NCBI GenBank assembly: GCA_038146805.1
Contig: JAYQSH010000006.1
Span: forward strand, 1-7,480
Direction of reading: 5' to 3'
DNA length: 7,480 nucleotides
Source: CAIYXB01 sp038146805
GTDB lineage: Bacteria > Cyanobacteriota > Vampirovibrionia > LMEP-6097
Positions 1 to 5,319 of the stretch are shown here, one piece after another. The notes beneath the pieces are model-generated. The model saw only the letters and a program-made list of their open reading frames with translations, made no database searches and had not been told where the DNA came from. Position numbers and translations under genes: made by a program. The stretch's first letter is position 1; every line of letters starts with the position of its first letter.

Positions 1-1
1 A

Positions 2-1073
2 CAGGAGTTACGCGATTGCCTAATTTGTCAGTAATTTAATAAGTATTACGCTACTTTTTGAATTAAATACGTCTAAGACTACATGAGACAACAAAAATGT
101 AGCTTAGATTTGTACGTTGAGTTTTTAATAGCTTCACAAAAGCAGTATTCTTGTAGTGAGTTGGAAAAAGTTAGTCCAGATGAAACAATGGCTCATGATT
201 CAGTAAATAGATGGCTGAATAATTCTGAATTTTCTCCAGAAGACCTTTGGTCTCAGGTAGAAGAAAAATTAATATCAATGAAGGTTACTTAGCATTTGAT
301 GATACTTTGCTTGAAAAACCATATGCTAAAAAAATTGAACTAACCAAGTGGCAATGGAGTGGCAAACATCATGCCGTAAAGCAAGGTATCGGTATCGTAA
401 ATGCTCAGTGGGTTGACCTAGATGGCATAGCATTACCAGTAGACTACCGAATCTACAACAAAGAAGGTGATGATAAAACCAAGAATGATCATTTTAGAGA
501 TATGTTAGATATCGCTGAGCAACGAGGTTTCAAGCCAAGTTATGTACTGATGGATAGCTGGTATGTGTCAAAGGAAAATTTAAAAGCAATACAAGCTAAA
601 GGCTGGAACTTTGTTGCTGACATAAAATCAAATCGCAAGATTAGTGAGGTGAAAGGAGTTTGGATTAGAGTTGACGAACTAGAGTTAGCAGAAAGACAAG
701 TTAAGAAAGTTTGGCTAAAAGACTTTGGTCCAATATTAGTGTGCAAGAGGACTCTCAAAGACGGGAAGATAAGGTACTTAATAACTAACGATTTGGACTT
801 AGATGACTGGGATAATTTTATTGGTCATGCTAAAACTCGCTGGTTTATTGAGACCATGCACCGAGGACTTAAACAAGTCTGTGGACTTGAAAAGTCATAT
901 ATGCGAAAAGCTCAAGCGCAAAAGAATCATATATTTTGTGCTTTTTAGCTCTGATCAAGCTGGAATACTTTAGATTCAAAGAGGGTACAAGTTGGTATCA
1001 ACAAAAATGGGAAATAGTTATTAGAGAAGCTATTTTTTTTGATTACCTAAGTCAGGCAATCGCGTAACTCCTG
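2..1073 (+). mobile_element. Complete IS701/IS4-like insertion sequence
   Basis: The element is bounded by a perfect 20-bp inverted repeat: 2-21 reads caggagttacgcgattgcct and 1054-1073 is its exact reverse complement. It is 1072 bp long and holds one transposase gene filling almost the whole space; the reconstructed stop codon (1065-1067) lies inside the right repeat. This size and architecture fit single-gene DDE insertion sequences. The target-site duplication cannot be judged because only one base precedes the left end. The family name rests on the transposase motifs; the inverted repeats were not matched to any named element. Confidence 0.9.
83..1067 (+). pseudogene. IS701/IS4-like DDE transposase, two frameshifts
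   Basis: This is a cut-and-paste DDE transposase in three frames. 83-~268 gives an N-terminal helical part (start MRQQKCSLDLYVEF). From about 269 a frame one base earlier carries the catalytic core: LAFDDTLLEKPY with the first Asp, YVLMDSWY with the second Asp, VADIKSN, then RWFIETMHRGLKQ with the Glu, ending NHIFCAF at 948. From 945 a third frame continues with LALIKLEYFRFKEG to a stop at 1065-1067. One added base at the A5 run (264-268) and one at the T5 run (942-946) would restore a single protein of about 328 residues, the usual size. No Shine-Dalgarno is evident before the ATG at 83. Neither break matches a classical X-XXY-YYZ slippery site, so decay or sequencing error is likelier than programmed frameshifting. 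The assignment as a transposase is secure; the exact IS family is less so. Confidence 0.85.
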
Positions 1074-1096
1074 CATTATTAGCTGCTATTAATTAA

Positions 1097-1173
1097 GGGC
1101 GTGCTTCCAAACCCGTAATAAGTATCTCGAGTCTTTAGATTTGGGCATAAGTAGGGTTTGGTTAGACACGCCT
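1097..1173. repeat. 77-bp inverted-repeat element (58-bp repeat, copy 1)
   Basis: The left end gggcgtgcttccaaaccc (1097-1114) is imperfectly inverted at 1154-1173 (gggtttggttagacacgcct). TAA lies directly outside both ends, a possible 3-bp target duplication. Bases 1091-1148, covering the left flank and most of the element, recur without a mismatch at 3183-3240. There is no room for a protein. This looks like a MITE-type non-autonomous element, or paired ends left by a deleted IS. The parent element is not in the window. Confidence 0.6.
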
Positions 1174-1174
1174 A

Positions 1175-1331
1175 ACAAAAGAATCAAACACCGTCGCTTA
1201 GTGAGTTTTACGCAGTGAAACAAGCTAAGCGTAAGGTCGTTGTGGGACTGATTTCTGACCCCATTTGCTAGTGATTTTAACATTTCACTGTATTTTAAAA
1301 TTCAAAATGGGGTTTGGAATCAGTCCCATTA
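1175..1331. repeat. Composite double-hairpin repeat, copy 1
   Basis: Two back-to-back dyads form one repeated unit. The first has CGCTTAG (1195-1201) pairing with CTAAGCG (1225-1231), with an inner GTTTTA/TGAAAC stem. The second has gggactgatttctgacccc starting at 1244, answered by ggggtttggaatcagtccc ending at 1327, an 84-bp inverted-repeat cassette. The same order and sequence recur at 6623-6763. This copy carries about 19 bp more in the second loop. Minus-strand open frames crossing both copies share a peptide only because the DNA is repeated, so I do not read it as coding. It is best seen as a non-autonomous mobile repeat. Confidence 0.75.
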
Positions 1332-1439
1332 ACAAATTTTGAGAACAAGGACTTCTAGCGCCCCAAAAAGGCTTCAGTTTACTGCTTGTAAATCATGACT
1401 TTGAGGCAGTAGACTAGCGCAGTTATTGGGATTTGTTAA
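1329..1439. repeat. Imperfect palindromic element
   Basis: TTAACAAAT (1329-1337) is inverted as ATTTGTTAA (1431-1439). Inside, AGTTTACTGC (1376-1385) pairs with GCAGTAGACT (1406-1415) with one mismatch, and ctagcgc occurs directly twice, at 1355-1361 and 1414-1420. No open frame of note crosses it. It abuts the composite repeat and precedes the tandem array. It could be a folded non-autonomous element or an untranslated structured RNA; no second copy is visible here. Confidence 0.45.
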
Positions 1440-1465
1440 CAGTAGCTAGGTTAATTTATTGATTC

Positions 1466-1648
1466 ATGAGACAAATCAACACGGTCCTGAAGTGTTCTAA
1501 TAATGAGACAAAAGAACACGGTCCGAAGTGTTCTAATAATGAGACAAAAGAACACGGTCCGAAGTGTTCTAATAATGAGACAAAATGAACACGGTCCGAA
1601 GTGTCCTAATAATGAGACAAAATGAACACGGTCCGAAGTGTTCTAATA
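1466..1648. repeat. Five tandem 36-37-bp hairpin repeats
   Basis: Units begin at 1466, 1503, 1539, 1575 and 1612. Each reads atgagacaaaa, then a small dyad gaacac-ggtccgaa-gtgttc, then taata. The first unit is the most diverged (caacac, ggtcctgaa). The fourth has gtgtcc in place of gtgttc. The last two carry an extra T (aaaatgaac). The 36-bp period equals 12 codons, and an open frame from the ATG at 1466 to TGA at 1586-1588 would give 40 residues with a repeated EHGPKCSNNETK motif. It has no ribosome binding site and the later units shift frame, so I treat it as non-coding. The units contain no unique spacers. The array lies downstream of the sepF terminator. Confidence 0.85.
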
Positions 1649-1658
1649 ATTACTAATT

Positions 1659-1692
1659 ACAAAAACCCAAAGGATTAGCCTTGGTTTTTTGT
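1659..1692 (-). terminator. Rho-independent terminator of the yggS-sepF operon
   Basis: The arm acaaaaacccaaagg pairs imperfectly with ccttggttttttgt around the loop attag. Read on the minus strand, the stem ends in a run of T (gggtttttgt), 32 bp after the sepF stop. On the plus strand it also ends in TTTTTT, so it could act in both directions. Confidence 0.75.
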
Positions 1693-1724
1693 AACAGGAG
1701 TTGGGGGTATGGGAAATTTTATAC

Positions 1725-2290
1725 TTAATTAAAAGCTTTGCCAAATAAATCTTTATAAGATTTATGACTAATATTTTCTGTTTGTACAGTGCAGTTCATA
1801 GAAGCAAAAATAAATACTCCATGACCTACTCTTTCTTGAGTACCATCTAAAGCCAAAGTTGCTCCACTGACAAAATCAATAACTCTTTGTGACATTTCTT
1901 GATCTAAATATTGCAAGTTTACAATTACTGATTTTCTTTCTTTTAAATTATTTACTATTTCTAAACTATCTTCAAAACTTCTAGGTTCAACAACCACAAT
2001 GTTTACACCATTGGTTCCGTGTTGAACAACTTGTAAAGGTGACGAATTGAAATTTGCTCTTTCGTAATTCTCATTTCCTTGCTTTCTTCCAAATACTGAT
2101 TCCATAGCTGCGTCAAATCCTTCTTTTTTGTTTTCTTGTATACCTGAGTCTGTCATTGAATTTAAGCGTGTTTTTACTTCCGCTGTTGGTGCTGGAATTT
2201 ATAATCATCCTCTATGTCAAATAAATTATCAAAACCTTCGTTGATAACTTTATTTTCTGGACCCATCCACAATTTTTTTAATTTAAACAT
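1725..2290 (-). pseudogene. sepF: Cell division protein SepF, one frameshift
   Basis: SepF polymerises into rings, binds the FtsZ C-terminal tail and anchors the Z-ring to the membrane through an N-terminal amphipathic helix. From ATG 2290-2288 the reading is MFKLKKLWMGPENKV, a plausible membrane helix, followed by an acidic linker (DIEDDY). The open frame then moves by one base somewhere within about 2173-2202, and the conserved SepF domain follows to a stop at 1725: VNIVVVEPRSFED, LKERKSVIVNLQYLD, RVIDFVSGATLALDG and ERVGHGVFIFAS. One added base gives 188 residues, a normal SepF length; the ATG at 2156 inside the second frame would omit the membrane anchor. The gene starts 23 bp after yggS, with only a weak, distant GGGAG before it. 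The sound flanking sequence makes a consensus error as likely as a true mutation. Identity as SepF is firm. Confidence 0.88.
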
Positions 2291-2313
2291 CGAACTTTTA
2301 TTGTACTCCCATT

Positions 2314-2964
2314 TTAAGAAAACAGATTTCTGCCTATCCTAATTATTGTTGCGCCATTTTTGACAGCAAGATGATAATCATTTGACATTCCCATTGATAG
2401 TTCAAAATCACTATCTGGACAATGAGTTGTCATCATCTCTTTCAAAAGACGCATGCGATTAAAATTAGTTTCTGTTTTTTGAGAAATTTCATGATAATTC
2501 ATTAACATTAAACCTTGGATCTTTATATTTTTTAATTTGACTAAATCTAAAAAAACCTCTTCTATTTCTGATTCTAAAAATCCAGATTTGTCTTGTGTTA
2601 AATTTACTTGAAGCAAAATATTTTGAACTAAGTTAAGTGCTTCTGCTTTTTGATTTATTAAGTAAGCAATCTCCTGTGTATGTACGGAATGGATTAAATC
2701 AAAGTTCCCAACTACTTTATTGATTTTGTTTTTTTGTATGGGTCCAAGTAAATGCCATCTAACCTCATCTCTAAAATTCAAAGTTTTTTGTCTTTTGAGA
2801 GCAGGCATTATGTAATTTTCGCCAAAATCTCTTATGCCAAGCTTATAGGCTTCTTGAACTTGCTCATCACTGGCATATTTTGAAACAGCAATAAGTTTTA
2901 CTTTATTTTGTGATAAAGCATAATCTGTATTTATATCTATTTTTTTGAGCTGATCTTCTAACAT
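2314..2964 (-). CDS. yggS: YggS/PLPBP family PLP-binding protein
   Basis: This 216-residue cytosolic protein belongs to the COG0325 family (YggS, PipY in cyanobacteria, YlmE in Bacillus). Members carry pyridoxal 5'-phosphate without a known enzymatic reaction and help to balance vitamin B6 and amino-acid pools. The PLP lysine is K29 in AVSKYAS. FGENY (47-51), WHLLGPIQKNK (70-80), LMLMNYHE, SMGMSNDY (190-197) and IRIGR (208-212) are the family landmarks along a single barrel domain. The usual GHLQxNK is GPIQKNK here, a small variation. The ATG at 2964-2962 follows AAAGG (2971-2975) at 6 bp. The gene is the first of a two-gene operon with sepF, an arrangement seen in several phyla. The length is slightly short for the family, and the reading frame is intact. 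Confidence 0.95.
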   Translation of the reverse strand: MLEDQLKKIDINTDYALSQNKVKLIAVSKYASDEQVQEAYKLGIRDFGENYIMPALKRQKTLNFRDEVRWHLLGPIQKNKINKVVGNFDLIHSVHTQEIAYLINQKAEALNLVQNILLQVNLTQDKSGFLESEIEEVFLDLVKLKNIKIQGLMLMNYHEISQKTETNFNRMRLLKEMMTTHCPDSDFELSMGMSNDYHLAVKNGATIIRIGRNLFS

Positions 2965-3019
2965 TTGATGCCTTTGCTTTTTTTAAATCTAAATGCTTAA
3001 TTAATCAATAGATATTTTA

Positions 3020-3049
3020 ATAGTAACTAATTTTGTGCTATTTTGTTAA
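3020..3049 (-). promoter_or_regulatory. Possible sigma-70 promoter for yggS-sepF
   Basis: On the minus strand TTAACA (3049-3044) is followed after 18 bp by TACTAT (3025-3020), about 55 bp before the yggS start. Both boxes depart from consensus and the region is AT-rich, so chance matches are possible. It sits in the gap between yggS and the divergent tRNA gene. Confidence 0.35.
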
Positions 3050-3088
3050 AAAGTAAAACTATTAATGATTTCTAGTTTTATGCATTTT

Positions 3089-3173
3089 GGGCTTGTGGCG
3101 GAATTGGTAGACGCGCTTGACTTAGGATCATGTGCCGTAAGGCGTTAGAGTTCGACTCTCTACAAGCCCACCA
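3089..3173 (+). tRNA. tRNA-Leu (anticodon UAG)
   Basis: The acceptor GGGCTTG (3089-3095) pairs with CAAGCCC (3163-3169), followed by discriminator A and an encoded CCA (3171-3173). The D arm is GCGGAATTGGTAGACGC. The anticodon loop is CTTAGGA (3121-3127) with TAG at 3123-3125. A long variable arm (TGCCGTAAGGCG) marks a class II tRNA. The T arm is TAGAG-TTCGACT-CTCTA. It reads CUN leucine codons. The anticodon stem CTTGA/TCATG holds one T-T mismatch (3117 with 3131), which is unusual. A mobile repeat begins 10 bp downstream. Confidence 0.95.
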
Positions 3174-3182
3174 CTTTTTATA

Positions 3183-3240
3183 AATTAAGGGCGTGCTTCC
3201 AAACCCGTAATAAGTATCTCGAGTCTTTAGATTTGGGCAT
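3183..3240. repeat. 58-bp direct repeat, copy 2
   Basis: This stretch is identical, base for base, to 1091-1148 and includes the gggcgtgcttccaaaccc end at 3189-3206. The following ggttgggatgtacacc (3241-3256) faintly resembles the right end of copy 1 (1154-1172), so a diverged complete element ending near 3256 is possible. It begins just behind the tRNA-Leu gene. Confidence 0.75.
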
Positions 3241-3265
3241 GGTTGGGATGTACACCAAGAAAAGG

Positions 3266-3545
3266 AAAAATAGGAGTGAAATTCTCCTAGCTATCGTCAC
3301 GCACATTGTAGCAAAACCCTTTGCCTGTAGTTTTCAAAATTTCTAAATCCATAAGCTCTTCTTGAAATGACTTCCATTTTGTTGTGATAGCCTTCAGTGA
3401 TGCCATTGTTCTTGGTATATCTAAGCATTCTTAAGATTTCTTCATCCCAGGCTTGAAAAGTATTAGCAAGTGTAATCATGGGAGCAAAACCTGAACTTTT
3501 TAAATCTTCGATCATATGATGAAAAGTTTTAATTGCTGCCTTCAT
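3266..3545 (-). pseudogene. ISL3-family transposase, 3' remnant
   Basis: The segment matches the end of the ISL3 element at 5320 onward (constant offset 2054), from its terminal aaaaataggagtg through the transposase stop. It encodes the last 80 or so residues: TLANTFQAWDEEILRMLRYT, then NNGITEGYHNKMEVIS with the catalytic Glu, then AYGFRNFENYRQRVLLQCA. The final ~65 residues are identical to the full copy. Further upstream the two copies differ (IKTFHHMIEDLKSSGFAPM here, IKEFNFMIEKLLASGFNSM there), so this came from a related but distinct element or a recombined one. The zinc-finger, helix-turn-helix and first catalytic Asp regions are missing, and it cannot be active. A GTG at 3584 could nominally open the frame but lies outside the homologous part. 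Confidence 0.85.
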
Positions 3546-3752
3546 TCTCTTTCTGCTTAAACCAAGCATTATGTAACACTTCACCGTGCTCCCAGAATTT
3601 TCTAAGAATTTTCACTCCATCTTCTTGAAAATCTCGGTCTAGATAATGAATATTAGCTGGTCAGTGGAAACTGCCGGGTATTCTTGCCTTTGAATACCTA
3701 ATTCAATAGGAGTTCCGTACTTTATGCTGTGGTTTATTTGTGCTGATTGCAT
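3541..3752 (-). pseudogene. Unidentified coding-like remnant fused to ISL3 piece
   Basis: From ATG 3752-3750 one frame reads MQSAQINHSIKYGTPIELG and on to PAVSTD. One base short at the CC near 3660, a second frame continues as IHYLDRDFQEDGVKILRKF, WEHGEV, LHNAWFKQKE up to the ISL3 part. Both parts look like real protein and join smoothly if one base is added. A further one-base change near 3542 would run it in frame into the ISL3 transposase C-terminus. I do not recognise the family. It may be the middle of a diverged ISL3 transposase (FKQKE before MKAAIK resembles FKT before MKPAIK in the full copy) or an unrelated gene cut by the element. Confidence 0.4.
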
Positions 3753-4001
3753 TAAGATCTAAGTATATACAATTTTAGCAAGTCCTCTCTTATTATATGA
3801 ATAATTTATTGGTGGTTTTCACTCAATACTCTTTAGAAATCCCTATAATTTCAACATTACAGTGAAGGAATATGTTAATATGTAAAGCGAGTTGCGATGT
3901 CAATTTTAACTTCTATTCAAGGCAATAGTATCGTGAGAAATGTTAAAAATTTTCTTACTACAAGCGTTTTGCGACCTTATACTGCTCCAGATACAGTGTA
4001 A
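3753..4001. other. Intergenic AT-rich stretch
   Basis: I find no gene, RNA or clear repeat here. It separates the ISL3 remnant from the left end of the IS3 element. Confidence 0.5.
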
Positions 4002-4078
4002 TGTCCCTGTAATATGAGGGCCAGTAAAACGAAATACTTTTTCCTGATAAAATCGTAAAGACTAAAAGGAGAAAGAAA

Positions 4079-4408
4079 ATGCCAGGTTACAGAAAAATTA
4101 GCTCAGAGCTGAAAGCAAAAGCAGCTTTGGAAGCGTTAAAAGATGAAGAAGCGATTTCTACGATTGCTTCTAAGTACAGAATCGATCCAAAAACTTTGAG
4201 AGATTGGGTTAAAAAACTCAAAGAGAATTCGGCTTCTGTTTTTGATTCAAAAATTGAAGAAGAACATAAAGAAAAACTCAGACAAAAAGAAAATCAAATT
4301 AAAGAGCTCAAAAATTTAATTGGTGAACAAACGGTCATGATCGACTGGGTTAAAAAAAAATATAGGGAAGCTGGATTTCAATGGGAGAATGAGCCTCATG
4401 GATGGTGA
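4079..4408 (+). CDS. IS3-family transposase OrfA (HTH protein)
   Basis: This 109-residue DNA-binding subunit recognises the element's ends. Residues ~5-45 form a helix-turn-helix of the HTH_Tnp_1 type (YRKISSELKAKAALEAL, then ISTIASKYRIDPKTLRDWVKK). From ~60 to 95 a charged coiled coil follows (KLRQKENQIKELKNLIGEQ), typical of the OrfA leucine zipper. The start is supported by AAGGAG (4066-4071) 7 bp before the ATG. Near the end an A9 run (4352-4360) encodes KKK. The stop overlaps the start of orfB by 20 bp. OrfB lies in the +1 frame, not the usual -1 frame; a -1 slip at A9 would stop at once (TAG 4363-4365). Confidence 0.92.
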   Translation: MPGYRKISSELKAKAALEALKDEEAISTIASKYRIDPKTLRDWVKKLKENSASVFDSKIEEEHKEKLRQKENQIKELKNLIGEQTVMIDWVKKKYREAGFQWENEPHGW

Positions 4409-5303
4409 TTCAAAATTTCCAATCACGCATCAATGTGGGTTGCTTAACATCGATCGCTCTAAGTATTATAGAAAACCTAAGCCCGAGTTTTCAGATGGAG
4501 ATAAAAAAATTATGGATGCAATAGATCAGGAGTATACGAAACAACCAATGTTTGGCTGTAGAAATATGCGCTGGGCTTTAAAAGAACACCATGGTCTTAA
4601 AGTTGGTAAAGATAGAGTATCTAAGCTAATGAAGGCAATGGGATTGGTAGCTCAAGCTCCGAAACCCAATACTAGCAAGGCAATGAAGGAACACAAAAAA
4701 TATGCTTACTTGCTAAGGAATTTAGTGATTGATAAACCAAATCATGTTTGGGGCACTGATATCACATACATCAGAACTCAGCAAGGCTTTTGTTTTATGG
4801 TTGCTATTATCGATTTGTTTAGCAGGTCAGTGCTAAGCTATCGCATCTCAAATATGATGGACATAAGTTTTTGCATTGAAGCCCTAGAGGAAGCAATTGA
4901 ACAATATGGTTGTCCTGAAATATTTAATAGCGATCAGGGCAGTCAGTTTACTAGCCAAGAATTTACTCAGGTGCTTTTAGAGCATCAAGTAGCAATATCA
5001 ATGGATGGTAAAGGTCGAGCTACTGATAATGCAATAGTAGAAAGATTTTGGAGAACGCTGAAACAAGAATGTGTTTATCCTAAATATTTCAAAACAATCA
5101 AGGAGGTAAAAATAGGAGTTAAAGAATTTGTTGAATACTACAACAACAGAAGACCTCATCAATCGTTAGGTATGAGGTCACCACTTAAGTGCTATCAAAA
5201 CTTTACTAAGCCTTTAGTAATTCAAGACTTAGAAAGTTGTACAATTAAGTTTGTGAACTTAAGTAATAAATCTAGGAAAAGTATTACGAATAAGCTTGTT
5301 TAA
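4389..5303 (+). CDS. IS3-family transposase OrfB (DDE catalytic subunit)
   Basis: This 304-residue protein carries the retrovirus-type integrase core that cuts and joins the element's ends. An N-terminal HTH_21-like region (YTKQPMFGCRNMRWALKE, RVSKLMKAMGL) precedes the rve domain. The catalytic triad is D124 (VWGTDITYI), D182 (FNSDQGSQFTS) and E218 (NAIVERFWRTLK), with the DD(35)E spacing exact. The tail YYNNRRPHQSLGMRSPL is the standard IS3 C-terminus. The triad sequences resemble the IS2-like group. The frame is intact, so the element may be active. Its own ATG (4389) allows separate translation by coupling to orfA. An OrfAB fusion would need a +1 shift, possible at the A9 run in orfA. Confidence 0.95.
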   Translation: MSLMDGDSKFPITHQCGLLNIDRSKYYRKPKPEFSDGDKKIMDAIDQEYTKQPMFGCRNMRWALKEHHGLKVGKDRVSKLMKAMGLVAQAPKPNTSKAMKEHKKYAYLLRNLVIDKPNHVWGTDITYIRTQQGFCFMVAIIDLFSRSVLSYRISNMMDISFCIEALEEAIEQYGCPEIFNSDQGSQFTSQEFTQVLLEHQVAISMDGKGRATDNAIVERFWRTLKQECVYPKYFKTIKEVKIGVKEFVEYYNNRRPHQSLGMRSPLKCYQNFTKPLVIQDLESCTIKFVNLSNKSRKSITNKLV

Positions 5304-5319
5304 TTTACAGGGACACTTC

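Larger units (their letters stand above)
4002..5315 (+). mobile_element. IS3-family insertion sequence
   Basis: The element is 1314 bp, with ends TGTCCCTGTAA at 4002-4012 and its inverse TTACAGGGACA at 5305-5315, the TG...CA termini usual for IS3 elements. It holds orfA and orfB in the standard order. The orfB stop is 12 bp from the right end. The 3-bp flanks differ (TAA left, CTT right), so there is no target duplication. This suggests rearrangement after insertion, since the right flank runs almost at once into an ISL3 end. Confidence 0.9.

Noticed and set aside
247..948. Programmed frameshift in the first transposase
   Set aside because: No X-XXY-YYZ heptamer fits, a second break lies near the C-terminus, and related transposases are normally single-frame.
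1089..1283. Minus-strand 64-residue open frame
   Set aside because: It crosses two repeat elements and shares its LSLFHCVKLTKRRCLILL stretch with the other copy only because the DNA is repeated; no ribosome binding site.
1329..1440. Integron attC site
   Set aside because: The outer TTAACAAAT/ATTTGTTAA pair and inner stem suggested one, but CATTAAC and GTTAACA do not fit RYYYAAC and GTTRRRY, and there is no cassette or integrase.
1466..1648. CRISPR array
   Set aside because: Whole units repeat, including the linker; there are no unique spacers and no cas genes nearby.
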